DNA of 64,000 nucleotides from G963708235 sp963708235 (GCA_963708235.1 OY970200.1:3410001-3474000); one strand, 5' to 3'; shown: positions 34,939 through 44,041, numbered from the stretch's first letter. Program-made: numbers and translations. The notes: generated by a model from the sequence alone, not told the origin.

Positions 34939-37456
34939 TCACGGCAGCCATGTGGCCGGGATCGCCGCCGGAGCAACCTACGCCTCCGGGGGGCACGAGG
35001 GTGTGGCCCCCGGTGCCGGGATCGTGTCGATCCAGGTCGGCAGCCGATTCACCGGGAGTGACTGCGGCGGTGCGGCGAGTCCGTGCTGGCTGTACTGGTT
35101 CACCGACATGGACCGCGGTCTCCAGCATGTGCTCAACCTGAAGAACAGCGGCCGCAACATCGTGGCGGTCAACCTGAGCCTCGGTGGACCGGGTCACATC
35201 ACATCGGCCACCTGCAATGCGGCATTCCCGAACACCCTCGCCCTCACCAACAATCTGCTGGCGGCAGGGGTGGCCGTGGTGGCGGCGGCCGGGAACAACG
35301 GCTACACCAACGGCACCAGCTACCCGTCCTGCCTGTCGAGCACCTATGCGGTGGCGGCCACCAACGATTTCGACGTCCCGGCGAACTTCTCGAACCACAA
35401 CGAACTCACCAGCTGGTGGGCCCCGGGGGTCGACATCAACGCTCCGGTCCACACCGGCGTCACCGCCCGAGCGAATCTCTCCGGGACTTCGATGGCGGCG
35501 CCCCACGTCGCAGGCGCGTTCGCCCTGCTGAGGGAGTGCATCGGGAACAACACCCCGGCACAGGTGGCGGACGACCTGACCGCCACCGGGGTCGATGTGA
35601 CCCGCAGCGGCATCACCAAGAAACGGATCAACGTCCTCCAGGCGGCAACCCGCAACGTCCCCAACAACAACTTCGCCTCGGCACGCACCCTGGCTGCGAC
35701 CGGCACCGTCAACGACGCCGCCTTCAATGTGTGCGCCGACGCCGAGGTGGGAGAACCTGCCGTCGGATCGCCCCAGAACAGCATCTGGTGGTCGTGGACG
35801 CCCTCGGCGAGCGGAGTCGCCATCATCTCCACCGAGGACGGCGGGGGCAACGTGACCACGTTCGACACCGAGCTGACCGTGTTCACCGGGGCGACCCTCG
35901 GGGGTCTGTCGCAGATCGCCTATGACAACGACGGCGGCACCGGCACCCGCAGTCTGATCGAGATGGTGGTCACGGCCGGTACGACCTACCGGATCCGTGT
36001 CGACGGCGTCGGCGCCAGGAACGGTCGCGTCAACCTGCACATCGAGTCCGGTTTGTCCTGCAACGGCCAGGCGATCACCCACTTCGGCACCAACACCGGA
36101 GGCACCATCAATGGCACGCCGGGCAACGACGTGATCCAGGGCGGCGCAGGCAACGAGACCATCAACGGGGGCGGCGGGGACGACATCATCTGTGGTGGTT
36201 CCGGCAACGACACCATCAACGGGGGCGACGGAAACGACACCATCAACGGTGGACCGGGCGATGACACCCTCGACGGTGGGACCGGAACCGACCTGGTCCG
36301 CTACGCCGGCGCCAGCGACGGTGTGACCGCCAACCTGACCACCGGGACCGCAACCGGAGGGGGCGGCAACGACACCTTCATCGCCGTCGAGAACCTGTCC
36401 GGGTCACCGTCCAACGACACCCTGGTCGGGAACTCGGGCAACAACGTCCTCTCCGGTGGCGGCGGCAACGACAACCTCGTCGGCAACGCCGGAAACGACA
36501 CCCTCAACGGAAACGCAGGCAACGACACCCTCGAAGGCGGCCCGGGCAACGACATCCTCGACGGTTCCACCGGAACCGACCTGGCCCGCTACGCCGGTGC
36601 AACCGCCACCGTCAACGCCAACCTGACCACCGGGAAAGCGAGCGGGGGCGCCGGGAACGACACCTTCATCGCCGTCGAGAACCTCTCCGGTTCGGGCTTC
36701 AACGACACCCTGGTGGGGAACTCGGCCAACAACGTCCTCTCCGGTGGCGGCGGCAACGACAACCTCGTCGGCAACGCCGGAAACGACACCCTCAACGGAA
36801 ATGCAGGCAACGACACCCTCGAAGGCGGCCCGGGCAACGACATCCTCGATGGTTCCTCCGGAACCGATCTGGCCCGCTACGCCGGTGCAACTGCCGCCGT
36901 CAACGCCAACCTGACCACCAAGAAGGCGAGCGGGGGCGCCGGGAACGACACCTTCATCGCCGTCGAGAACCTGTCCGGCTCGCCCTTCAACGACACCCTC
37001 ATCGGGAACTCGGCCGTCAATGTCCTGTCGGGTGGCGGCGGTAATGACACCCTGGTGGGGAACGCCGGGAACGACACCCTCAACGGAAACGCCGGCAACG
37101 ACACCCTCGAAGGTGGGGCAGGCAACGACAAGATCGACGGGAGCACCGGAACCGATCTGGCCCGCTACGCCGCCGCCACCGCCGCCGTCAACGCCAACCT
37201 GACCACCAAGAAGGCGAGCGGGGGCGCCGGGAACGACACCTTCATCGCCGTCGAGAACCTCTCCGGCTCACCCTTCAACGACACCCTGGTCGGAAACTCG
37301 GGCAACAACGTCTTGTCGGGAGGCGGGGGGAACGACCACCTGGTCGGGAACGCCGGGAACGACACCCTCAACGGCAATGCCGGACGGGACACGTGCAACG
37401 GAGGAACGGGACGTGACACCGCCACCACCTGCGAGGTGCTGATCGGGATCCCGTGA
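34817..37456 (+). CDS. Subtilisin-like protease, catalytic and RTX calcium-binding part
   Basis: Meaningful from about 34862. The S8 domain has the catalytic His (VGCNHGSHVAGIAAG), the oxyanion Asn region (VVAAAGNNGY) and Ser (LSGTSMAAPHVAGAF). A PPC-like beta domain (WWSWTPSASGVAII to TYRIRVDGVGARNG) follows. Then come hemolysin-type GGxGxDxUx repeats, first short ones and then four copies of a 96-residue unit. A large calcium-stabilised extracellular protease. Hairpin terminator at 37485. Confidence 0.88.
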   Translation: MPASPGVPTVCSTVSGDCPNGTETQTGVAAGAACTYSVGCNHGSHVAGIAAGATYASGGHEGVAPGAGIVSIQVGSRFTGSDCGGAASPCWLYWFTDMDRGLQHVLNLKNSGRNIVAVNLSLGGPGHITSATCNAAFPNTLALTNNLLAAGVAVVAAAGNNGYTNGTSYPSCLSSTYAVAATNDFDVPANFSNHNELTSWWAPGVDINAPVHTGVTARANLSGTSMAAPHVAGAFALLRECIGNNTPAQVADDLTATGVDVTRSGITKKRINVLQAATRNVPNNNFASARTLAATGTVNDAAFNVCADAEVGEPAVGSPQNSIWWSWTPSASGVAIISTEDGGGNVTTFDTELTVFTGATLGGLSQIAYDNDGGTGTRSLIEMVVTAGTTYRIRVDGVGARNGRVNLHIESGLSCNGQAITHFGTNTGGTINGTPGNDVIQGGAGNETINGGGGDDIICGGSGNDTINGGDGNDTINGGPGDDTLDGGTGTDLVRYAGASDGVTANLTTGTATGGGGNDTFIAVENLSGSPSNDTLVGNSGNNVLSGGGGNDNLVGNAGNDTLNGNAGNDTLEGGPGNDILDGSTGTDLARYAGATATVNANLTTGKASGGAGNDTFIAVENLSGSGFNDTLVGNSANNVLSGGGGNDNLVGNAGNDTLNGNAGNDTLEGGPGNDILDGSSGTDLARYAGATAAVNANLTTKKASGGAGNDTFIAVENLSGSPFNDTLIGNSAVNVLSGGGGNDTLVGNAGNDTLNGNAGNDTLEGGAGNDKIDGSTGTDLARYAAATAAVNANLTTKKASGGAGNDTFIAVENLSGSPFNDTLVGNSGNNVLSGGGGNDHLVGNAGNDTLNGNAGRDTCNGGTGRDTATTCEVLIGIP
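36287..37440 (+). repeat. Four tandem 288-bp repeats encoding RTX units
   Basis: Units start at 36287, 36575, 36863 and 37151, each 288 bp (96 codons), beginning with codons for TDLxRYA and containing GNDTFIAVENLSGS, GNAGNDTLNGNAGNDTLEGG and GxDGSxG. The last unit diverges after NGNAGRDT. High identity between units implies recent duplication or gene conversion. Confidence 0.9.
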
Positions 37457-37484
37457 TCCCGCCGCTGATCTGGTCGAAACACAC

Positions 37485-37514
37485 GGGCTGCCGGTGGTCA
37501 CCCACCGGCAGCCC
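37485..37514. terminator. Bidirectional hairpin between protease gene and nagB
   Basis: 13-bp perfect arms GGGCTGCCGGTGG / CCACCGGCAGCCC, 4-nt loop, between convergent genes. Confidence 0.7.
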
Positions 37515-37540
37515 CCAGGCCCGCAGCGGGCGAACGGTGT

Positions 37541-38281
37541 TCAGGGGAGATCCAGATCGGTCCCCAGTGCGCCGGCCGCATCCCCATCAGCGAACACGAC
37601 ACTCCGGGGATGACGACGGAGTTTGGTGGCCGGGAGGTCGGGACCGACCGGTTCCGTCAGGACGCGGGACACAATCTCCGCCTTGCCGGCGCCGCTGACG
37701 AGCAGCCACACCTCGCCGGCGTCGCCGATGGGACCGAGCCCGACGGTGACCCCGTGGGTGGGCGGCACGATGAGCTCGCCGTAGCGGGAGGCCCCTTGGC
37801 GGGTCTCCTCTGCCAACTCGACGATCCGGGTCGGGGCATCGAAGGGCGCACCTGGCTCGTTCATTCCCAGATGTCCGTTCCGACCCAGACCGACGATCGC
37901 CAGGTCGAGACCGCCGTGCTCGCTGATCGCGGCGTCGTACGACCGGCACACGGCTTCCGGGTCTCCGTGGTCCACATCGAAGGTGTGGACCCGCTCCGGA
38001 TCGAGGTCGACATGCGCCACCAGGTCGCGCTGCAGCATCGAGTCACAGCGCACCTCGTGGCCCGGGGGCAGCCCGAGCCATTCGTCGAGGACGAACACCG
38101 TGGCCTCGGCGAAGGACACCGCTCCGGTGGCGACCCTCCGACCCATTTCGGCATACACCGGTACCGGCGTGGTCCCGGTTGCCAGACACATCCCCAGGTT
38201 GGGGTTTTCGACAAGCCGGGCCGTCCACAGGTCGGCGATCCGCGACACCCACGACCCGTTGGGTTGCACATCGAGCTGCAT
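37541..38281 (-). CDS. nagB: Glucosamine-6-phosphate deaminase-like protein
   Basis: 246 residues. CLATGTTPVPVYAEM phosphate loop, FVLDEWLGLPPGHEVRCDSM with the catalytic Asp, and VGLGRNGHLGMNEPGAPF with the active-site His and Glu. Deaminates and isomerises glucosamine 6-phosphate to fructose 6-phosphate, or acts on a related amino sugar phosphate. Starts 8 nt after the stop of the upstream oxidoreductase gene, so they form an operon. Confidence 0.85.
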   Translation of the reverse strand: MQLDVQPNGSWVSRIADLWTARLVENPNLGMCLATGTTPVPVYAEMGRRVATGAVSFAEATVFVLDEWLGLPPGHEVRCDSMLQRDLVAHVDLDPERVHTFDVDHGDPEAVCRSYDAAISEHGGLDLAIVGLGRNGHLGMNEPGAPFDAPTRIVELAEETRQGASRYGELIVPPTHGVTVGLGPIGDAGEVWLLVSGAGKAEIVSRVLTEPVGPDLPATKLRRHPRSVVFADGDAAGALGTDLDLP

Positions 38282-38289
38282 CTCGGCGG

Positions 38290-39489
38290 TCAGGCGGAGA
38301 CGACGCGGTCGACGAAGGCGCCGGTGTCCTTGTCCTTGAGGATCAGCTTCTTGCGGCCGTCCGGGAGCAGCTCCTCTTTGATGACGGTGTGCCCCTCGTA
38401 CGTCGCCGCCTGACGACCGATCCGTGGGGTCTCTCCGCCACGCCACTCCACATCGACCGACTCCCACTGGCGGCTCTTCGCCGACCGGTAGGCGGCATCG
38501 ATGATGGCATTGACCACATACCCGTCGTAGAAGGTCTCGGTGGGCTGGGTGCCGTTGTCGATGGCGTCGAACATATCGGTGAACATGTCGACGTAACCGA
38601 GTTCGGCGACCTCGTCGCCGACCGGGAACAGCCAGCCGGTGGCACTTTCCGCCTTCTCGGCGACGTACCCGCCACTACCGCCGGTGGTGAACATCTCGAA
38701 ACCGGTGCGGAGGAAGTGGTTGAGCCAGATGGTGCCTTCGGTCCCGGCGACCTCGTCGCGGAGGTCCATCCCGCCACGGAAGGTCCAACTCACCTCGAAC
38801 TGGCCGAGCGCACCCGACTCGAACCTGATCAGCGCCACGGCGTTGTCCTCGGCATCGATGGGATGGACGAAGGTATCGGTCCAGCACATCACCTCGACGG
38901 GCCGGTTGCCCTTCCCCACGAAGCTGCGGATGATCTCGATGCAGTGGCATCCCAGGTCGACAATGGGACCGCCCCCGGCCAGTGCGGCATCCCAGAACCA
39001 GGCGCTGTGCGGTCCGGGATGGGTCTCGCGGGACCGCACCCAGGTCACATCGCCGATGGCGCCTTCCTGGACCGAGGAGACGGCCTTGAGGGTCTTCGGG
39101 GTGTAGACGAGGTCTTCGAGGTATCCGGCGAAGATCCCCGCCGATTCGACCTTGTCGAGAATGCGCCTGGCCTCTTCGGCGTTGCGCGCCAGCGGTTTGG
39201 TGCAGAGCACCGCCTTGCCGGCATCGGCGACCATGGCGATCGCTTCCTCGTGCAGATGGTTGGGGAGGGCCACGACCACCACATCGGTATCAGGATGATT
39301 GATCGCCTCCGCCATGTCGGTGACACGGTTCGGGATGTCCCAACGGTCCCCGAACGCATCCGCCCGCGCCTGGGTTCTCGAGTACACCACGCCGACCCGA
39401 TCGCGGTTGCGCTGACCGTGCAGCGTCATCGTGTAGAAGTCGCCGATCAGCCCGGTACCGAGCATTGTCACCGAATGAGCCTTCATCAT
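38290..39489 (-). CDS. Gfo/Idh/MocA-family oxidoreductase
   Basis: 399 residues. VTMLGTGLIGDFYTMTLHG NAD fold; the usual EKP is TKP (VLCTKPLARN); DLGCHCIEIIRSF contains the substrate-binding His. A C-terminal extension (TVIKEELLPDGRKKLILKDK) is unusual. MM start at 39489/39486 after AAAGG. With nagB downstream it suggests oxidation or epimerisation of an amino sugar. Confidence 0.87.
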   Translation of the reverse strand: MMKAHSVTMLGTGLIGDFYTMTLHGQRNRDRVGVVYSRTQARADAFGDRWDIPNRVTDMAEAINHPDTDVVVVALPNHLHEEAIAMVADAGKAVLCTKPLARNAEEARRILDKVESAGIFAGYLEDLVYTPKTLKAVSSVQEGAIGDVTWVRSRETHPGPHSAWFWDAALAGGGPIVDLGCHCIEIIRSFVGKGNRPVEVMCWTDTFVHPIDAEDNAVALIRFESGALGQFEVSWTFRGGMDLRDEVAGTEGTIWLNHFLRTGFEMFTTGGSGGYVAEKAESATGWLFPVGDEVAELGYVDMFTDMFDAIDNGTQPTETFYDGYVVNAIIDAAYRSAKSRQWESVDVEWRGGETPRIGRQAATYEGHTVIKEELLPDGRKKLILKDKDTGAFVDRVVSA

Positions 39490-39524
39490 GAGCCTTTCTC
39501 GTCCGCAGCCCTGACCACTGGCAA

Positions 39525-39536
39525 TTGTATGTACAA
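39525..39536. promoter_or_regulatory. Candidate operator upstream of the nagB operon
   Basis: Inverted repeat TTGTA-TG-TACAA, 36 nt upstream of the start codon, in an AT-rich island within GC-rich DNA. TGTATGTACA-type sites are common for GntR-family regulators. Confidence 0.4.
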
Positions 39537-39636
39537 GTCAACCCCAAGTCCCCCGCCCACCCTCAGCACCACCGACGACCGCCCGAACCGCGCCGGCGAC
39601 TCCCCGACGAGTGGCACCCGCACGCGACAGATCGAC

Positions 39637-39732
39637 CCACAGGACGCAGACCTCGCGCCCCGCCCCACCTCCTCCCAGAACCTCGGAGGCACCCCGCCCC
39701 GCCCAATCGAAGGAAGGGGGGCGGGGAGGGCC
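39637..39732 (+). repeat. MITE-like element, copy 6, right half
   Basis: CGCAGACCTCGCGCCCCGCC block, CCTCCCAGAACCTCGGAGG and a right terminus extended by GCCCAATCGAAGGAAGGG. The left half is missing; a weakly related interior may reach back to about 39570. Confidence 0.65.
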
Positions 39733-39771
39733 AAGAACGAGACCGCAAGCAGGTGCAGGGAACCCCCTTCT

Positions 39772-39792
39772 GGCCCTCCCCGCCCTGGGGCC
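39772..39792 (+). repeat. Solo left terminus of the repeat family
   Basis: GGCCCTCCCCGCCCTGGGGC only, preceded by CTTCT as in other copies. Confidence 0.5.
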
Positions 39793-39827
39793 AAGAAAGA
39801 GCCTCAGGCGGAGTAGGGACACCCTCT

Positions 39828-40081
39828 GGCCCTCCCCGCCCCTGGGGGGCGGGGTGGCTGCGGACGCCTCGCGGACGCAGACGGGGCGGGGCGCGACGTC
39901 AATGTTCGGTCAGCCCACAGCGTCACCGACAACCGCCCGAGCAGCGTCTTGAGGAACCCGATCCGGCCGCACGCGACATGCTGACCCCCAGGATGCAGAC
40001 CTCGCGCCCCGCCCCACCTCCTCCCAAAGCCTCGGAGGCACCCCGCCCCGCCCAATCGAAGGAAGGGGGGCGGGGAGGGCC
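39828..40081 (+). repeat. MITE-like inverted-repeat element, copy 7
   Basis: 254 bp, both termini present (GGCCCTCCCCGCCCCTGGGG at left, GGGGGGCGGGGAGGGCC at right). Interior GGCTGCGGACGCCTCGCGG and GGGGCGGGGCGCGACGTC conserved. Its right terminus has the same AATCGAAGG variant as copy 6, so the two are a recent pair. Confidence 0.75.
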
Positions 40082-40093
40082 AGAAGAGGAAAC

Positions 40094-40200
40094 GCAGACG
40101 GGGCTTGGCGTGACGTCAAGGTCCGCTGAGCCCGCAGCGTCACCGAGAACCGCCCGAACACCATCGGGGACCCTCCGACGAGTGGCGGGTGCCGCACGAC
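40094..40200 (+). repeat. Interior fragment of the repeat family (copy 8)
   Basis: GCAGACGGGGCTTGGCGTGA and CACCGAGAACCGCCCGA match the element interior, but no termini are present. Together with copies 6-7 it fills the stretch between 39490 and 40278. Confidence 0.5.
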
Positions 40201-40278
40201 CAACGGGTGACGGCTGCGCACGCGACCGGCGACGTGTGTTCGTCGGCGGTGGACGGGTGGGGATCGTATGCTGGCGGG

Positions 40279-40887
40279 ATGAATCGTCCTCCTCTTCCCA
40301 AGCTGATCCTCGAGAACCGGGCGCTTGCCATCTGCCGCGGTCTGAGCACCGAGACGGTGCTCGAGGTTGCTCCTGCGCTCCGCCTCGGTGGCGTGGAGGT
40401 CATCGAGATCACCCTGGACAGTCCGGGTGCGCTCGAGTCGATCGCCGCCCTCTCGGGCGAGATGACGGTCGGAGCCGGAACGGTCCGCTCCACCGCCGGC
40501 GCCGCCGATGCGGTGGCGGCCGGTGCCGAGTTCCTGATCTCGCCGCATGTCGACCCGGAGATCGTGCGTTGGGCGGTCGCCCACGATGTCCCTGCCATTC
40601 CGGGTGCCTTCACCGCCACCGAGATTCTCACCGCCTGGAACGCCGGCGCCAGCGGCGTAAAGGTGTTTCCCGCAGCAGCGCTCGGTCCGGAGATCGTCGC
40701 CACCCTGCTCGGCCCATTGGCCGACGTACCGCTGATGCCGAGTGGCGGGATCACCATCGAGACCGCCCGCGCCTATCTGGACGCCGGAGCCGTCTCCGTC
40801 GGGTTCACCGCCTGGCTCACCGCCGCCGGCGACCCGGACCTGGTCACCGCACGGGCGCAACAGGTCACCGCCGCCTGCGCTCCCTGA
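40279..40887 (+). CDS. KDPG/KHG-type aldolase (Eda family), paralog 2
   Basis: 202 residues. GGVEVIEITLDSPGAL, TVGAGTVRST, SGVKVFPAAALGPE with the Schiff-base lysine, and MPSGGITIETARAYLDAG. Strongly similar to the 18893 protein, so the two are paralogs for different or overlapping sugar acids. A TATGCT box 6 nt before the ATG and no ribosome binding site suggest leaderless transcription. Confidence 0.87.
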   Translation: MNRPPLPKLILENRALAICRGLSTETVLEVAPALRLGGVEVIEITLDSPGALESIAALSGEMTVGAGTVRSTAGAADAVAAGAEFLISPHVDPEIVRWAVAHDVPAIPGAFTATEILTAWNAGASGVKVFPAAALGPEIVATLLGPLADVPLMPSGGITIETARAYLDAGAVSVGFTAWLTAAGDPDLVTARAQQVTAACAP

Positions 40888-41054
40888 CGACTCGTCGGGC
40901 GGCCGGACCTCCGGATGTCCCCGGACTTCCATCTCAGCGAGACGATCCCCGAACGGTCGAGAGCACTAAGTTGCGGCCCGTATCGATTCCGGCCCGGACG
41001 GCCACGTCCGTCTGTCACAGCTCGGGGCACGGCCCGAGAGAGGAGAACTTCCCC

Positions 41055-41405
41055 ATGTTCGACACCTTCCGCAATCGCGGTCTCGCACTTCTCGGTGCCA
41101 TCGTGATCCTCACCGGGCTGCTCGCCGCATGCGGTGGGGGGAGCGCAAGCGACGATGACCTGCGCAACGAGCTCAAGACCATGATGATGCAGGAAGACGC
41201 CATGACCGAGGAGGAAGCAGAGTGCTTCTCGGACATCATGGTCGAGGAGATCGACAACGACGTCCTGCGTGACGCCATCGACTCCGGGGAGGACAACCCC
41301 GACATGCCTGCCGAAGCGGCAACGGCCATGGACCGGGCGTTCACCGAGTGCTTCGATCTCGACGACCTCATGGAGAACCTGGACCCGGAGGCCGACGACC
41401 AGTAG
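41055..41405 (+). CDS. Small acidic lipoprotein
   Basis: 116 residues. Signal peptide with lipobox LLAACGGGS and a very acidic, Met-rich mature part with two cysteines (AECFSDIMVEEIDND, TECFDLDDLM). ATG 41055 follows AGGAGAAC; longer upstream frames are shadows through repeat DNA. Function unknown. Confidence 0.8.
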   Translation: MFDTFRNRGLALLGAIVILTGLLAACGGGSASDDDLRNELKTMMMQEDAMTEEEAECFSDIMVEEIDNDVLRDAIDSGEDNPDMPAEAATAMDRAFTECFDLDDLMENLDPEADDQ

Positions 41406-41513
41406 CCGACCGCACGGTTGGTCACCGCCCACCTCCATCCTGCCGCTGACGGTTGGAGGGGCGTCCGCCCGACGGCGACCGCCCCTCCAGCCGCATGCCG
41501 GTCCTCTCACATG

Positions 41514-41577
41514 GGCCGGGTTGTGTGGGCCGGGTTGTGTAGGCCGGGTTGTGTGGACTGGGCTGTGGACTGGGCTC
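41514..41577 (+). repeat. Short 13-bp tandem repeat
   Basis: About three units of GGCCGGGTTGTGT, then a decaying GGACTGGGCTGT pair. Lies in the 231-nt gap between convergent genes, which otherwise shows nothing recognisable. Confidence 0.6.
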
Positions 41578-41636
41578 AGGCATTCTCAGCACACACCGAC
41601 GGACATGACCGGGCGCCACGTGGCGGCGGCGCCCGG

Positions 41637-42023
41637 TCAGGCGTCGGCGCCGGCCGACTTACCGAAGTAGTAGCCCAACGACAGGGTGACGATGGGGAGC
41701 ACCGCAACGGTGATGATGTTGCCGAGCAGATCTTTGGTTTCCAACCATCGAGCCGTGCACTCACCTGCGGCCTCCGCCGCCTGATCGCGGCAGATGAAGC
41801 CCGAAGATTCGCCGAACACCGCCCACGCCCCGTAGGCGATCACCGTCACGAAGAAGATGATCAGCACCGTCATCGTGACGATGAGCCGGGACTTCTCGGT
41901 CCGCATCGAGTCGACCGCTGCCTCGGCGGTGTGAATCTGGACCTCGGCTTCCTGTTGGGTGACCTGGAGCTCGCTGCGGATCTCCGAAATTCGATCCTGG
42001 AGGTCCAGGCTGGCGAGCGTCAT
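41637..42023 (-). CDS. Small coiled-coil membrane protein
   Basis: 128 residues. N-terminal coiled coil (LQDRISEIRSELQVTQQEAE), a strong transmembrane helix (LIVTMTVLIIFFVTVIAYGAWAV), a loop with two cysteines and a second helix (IITVAVLPIVTLSLGYYFG). ATG overlaps the stop of the upstream small gene (ATGA). No family recognised. Confidence 0.7.
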   Translation of the reverse strand: MTLASLDLQDRISEIRSELQVTQQEAEVQIHTAEAAVDSMRTEKSRLIVTMTVLIIFFVTVIAYGAWAVFGESSGFICRDQAAEAAGECTARWLETKDLLGNIITVAVLPIVTLSLGYYFGKSAGADA

Positions 42024-42226
42024 CGATGACCTCGAGCCAGATTGGTGGCCGCCTCCCCCAAGGCTCGCGCCTGGGTCGCATCCGCCTGCGCCTTCACCAG
42101 CAGTGCGAGTCGCTCGACGTCGTCGTCGATCCGATCCGCTCTCGCCGATGCCTTGCGACTGGCTTCGAGCAGAGCCGCCGCCGATCTCTGCAGATCGCGC
42201 GCTCCTTGCTTCGCCGTCTTCACCAT
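42020..42226 (-). CDS. Small helical protein, co-transcribed with the membrane protein
   Basis: 68 residues, Ala/Arg-rich, predicted continuous helix (AAALLEASRKASARADRIDD). Start ATG 42226 is preceded by GAGGGAGAGAGTC. The ATGA overlap with the downstream gene suggests both products act together, perhaps as coiled-coil partners. Confidence 0.6.
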   Translation of the reverse strand: MVKTAKQGARDLQRSAAALLEASRKASARADRIDDDVERLALLVKAQADATQARALGEAATNLARGHR

Positions 42227-42476
42227 GACTCTCTCCCTCTCGCGCCGGGTGGGCGATCAAGTTAGCGATGCACGGAGGCATATCGCGGTATTCTCCGCCG
42301 TCTGTCGCTGACTCAGGGCTTGTGACGATTGATTCCAGTATCTGCCACAGCCTTCACCTCGATGGTCACACGCGGGGCAGCGGCAGCCGCCGTCGGGCGG
42401 CGGTCACAACGACGCGGGGCGACCGCCTTCGACACCGCTGTCACTACGATCGAACTGTCCACCCCAAGAGGAGACC

Positions 42477-42731
42477 ATGGCCACCGTCATCGAAGCCACC
42501 CCCAACCCGAATGCCCTCAAGTTCAGCGTCGGGCAGGATGTCGGCGGCCCGAAGACGTTTGTCGCCGGTCGCCCGGCCGACGACCCGGTGGCCTCGGAAC
42601 TGCTCGGGCTGACCGGGGTGTCGAGCGTGTTCATGAGCGCCGACTTCGTCACCCTGTCGAAGATGCCAGATGCCGACTGGGCGGTGATCGCCGAAGAAGC
42701 CCGGTCGATCCTCGATCGTCACTTCTCCTGA
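42477..42731 (+). CDS. NifU N-terminal-like domain protein (Nfu_N)
   Basis: 84 residues: TPNPNALKFSVGQDVG, a loop near DDPVASELLGLTGVSSVFM, and DFVTLSKMPDADWAVI match the Scaffold protein Nfu/NifU N domain (PF08712). The Fe-S-binding CxxC domain is absent, so it is an N-domain-only protein. ATG follows AGAGGAGACC. Confidence 0.85.
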   Translation: MATVIEATPNPNALKFSVGQDVGGPKTFVAGRPADDPVASELLGLTGVSSVFMSADFVTLSKMPDADWAVIAEEARSILDRHFS

Positions 42732-42838
42732 GCCCTGCAGCGGACATCCGGCACGACCCACCGGCTCCGGATCCAGACCCGTCCACCGGACCGGCGCCGA
42801 CCACCTCGCCCCTCGCCCCTGACGAGTCCAAGCGACGG

Positions 42839-44041
42839 GTGAAGCGGGTCGCCACCGGGCTCCTCGTCGCCATGACGGTCATCTTCGTGGTGGCGACGAT
42901 TCTCGAACGCAACCATGAATGGGCGACGCTGATCCGTGTCACCGCCGAGGCTTCGATGGTGGGGGCTCTCGCCGACTGGTTTGCCGTCACCGCCCTCTTC
43001 CGGCATCCCCTCGGTATCCCGATCCCTCACACCGCCATCATTCCCCGCCGTAAGAACCAGATCGGCCGAGCACTCGGCGGATTCGTCCAGACCAGCTTCC
43101 TCACCCGCGAGAACCTCACCGAACGGGTCCGCAATGCCAGGCTCTCCGACCGGTTGGGAGCGTGGTTGGACGACCCGGTCAACGTGGGCCAGGCCACCCG
43201 ACAGGTCACCGAGGGAATCGCCGGACTGGTGTCGAGCCTCGACGACGACCAGCTCGGTCCCGCCCTCCAGGAGATGGCGATCGATCGGATCCGCAGCCTC
43301 GACCTGGCTCCGCTGGCGTCCATCGCTCTGTCAGGGGCCACCTCGGACGGCCGCCACCAGGACCTGGTCGATGCGCTGCTCCCCGTCGCCCATCAGGCGC
43401 TCGAGACCAACCGTGGAGCGTTGTCGGCCGCGGTGCAGCGGACCTCGCCCCGCTGGCTGCCGGGGGCGCTCGATGACCGGATGCTGCAGCGGGCGCTCGA
43501 TGCGGCGCATCAGTTCCTCGACGATGTCGCCGCCGACCGTGACCACCCGTTCCGTGCCCACGTCGACACCATGGCGACGAGAATGGTGGAGCGCCTCCGC
43601 ACCGACCCGGCCCTTGCCGCCCGAGGCGAAGCACTCAAGGAAGAGCTGCTGGCCCACCCGGCGACCCAGCGTTACCTCGCCGGGATCTGGGAATCGGCCA
43701 AGGAATCGATCATCGATCAGGCCGGGGATCCGCGCAGCGCCTTACGCAGCCGGGTCAGCGCCGCCATCACCGGATTCGGGGAGTCGCTGCGGACCGATCC
43801 GGTGCTCCGCGATCGCATCGACACCTGGGCCGAGCGGATCGCAGGTGAGCTCGCCGATCGATTCCAGGGCGAGATCAGCGACCTGGTGACCAGCACCGTC
43901 GACCGCTGGGATGCCCAGGAGACGTCGCAGCGGCTCGAAGATCTCATCGGTCGCGATCTCCAGTTCATCCGCATCAACGGCACCGTGGTCGGAGGCCTGG
44001 CCGGGCTCGCCATCTACCTGGTGTCGCGACTGTTTGCCTGA
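42839..44041 (+). CDS. DUF445 family membrane protein
   Basis: About 400 residues. N-terminal helix (ATGLLVAMTVIFVVATILE), then the conserved AEASMVGALADWFAVTALFR, HPLGIPIPHTAIIP and RRKNQIGRALGGFV, a long helical middle, and a C-terminal helix (GTVVGGLAGLAIYLVSRLF). The start is uncertain: GTG 42839 is proposed, and the frame is open upstream through the nfu stop. Function of DUF445 unknown. Confidence 0.85.
   Translation: MKRVATGLLVAMTVIFVVATILERNHEWATLIRVTAEASMVGALADWFAVTALFRHPLGIPIPHTAIIPRRKNQIGRALGGFVQTSFLTRENLTERVRNARLSDRLGAWLDDPVNVGQATRQVTEGIAGLVSSLDDDQLGPALQEMAIDRIRSLDLAPLASIALSGATSDGRHQDLVDALLPVAHQALETNRGALSAAVQRTSPRWLPGALDDRMLQRALDAAHQFLDDVAADRDHPFRAHVDTMATRMVERLRTDPALAARGEALKEELLAHPATQRYLAGIWESAKESIIDQAGDPRSALRSRVSAAITGFGESLRTDPVLRDRIDTWAERIAGELADRFQGEISDLVTSTVDRWDAQETSQRLEDLIGRDLQFIRINGTVVGGLAGLAIYLVSRLFA

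Noticed and set aside
35986..37482. Series of minus-strand open frames under the RTX repeats
   Set aside because: Proline/valine repeats are the reverse reading of the RTX units, not independent genes.
39525..41405. 626-codon open frame ending in the small lipoprotein
   Set aside because: The first 500 codons cross repeat DNA and run out of frame through the aldolase gene. Only the part from ATG 41055, with its own ribosome binding site and signal peptide, is credible.
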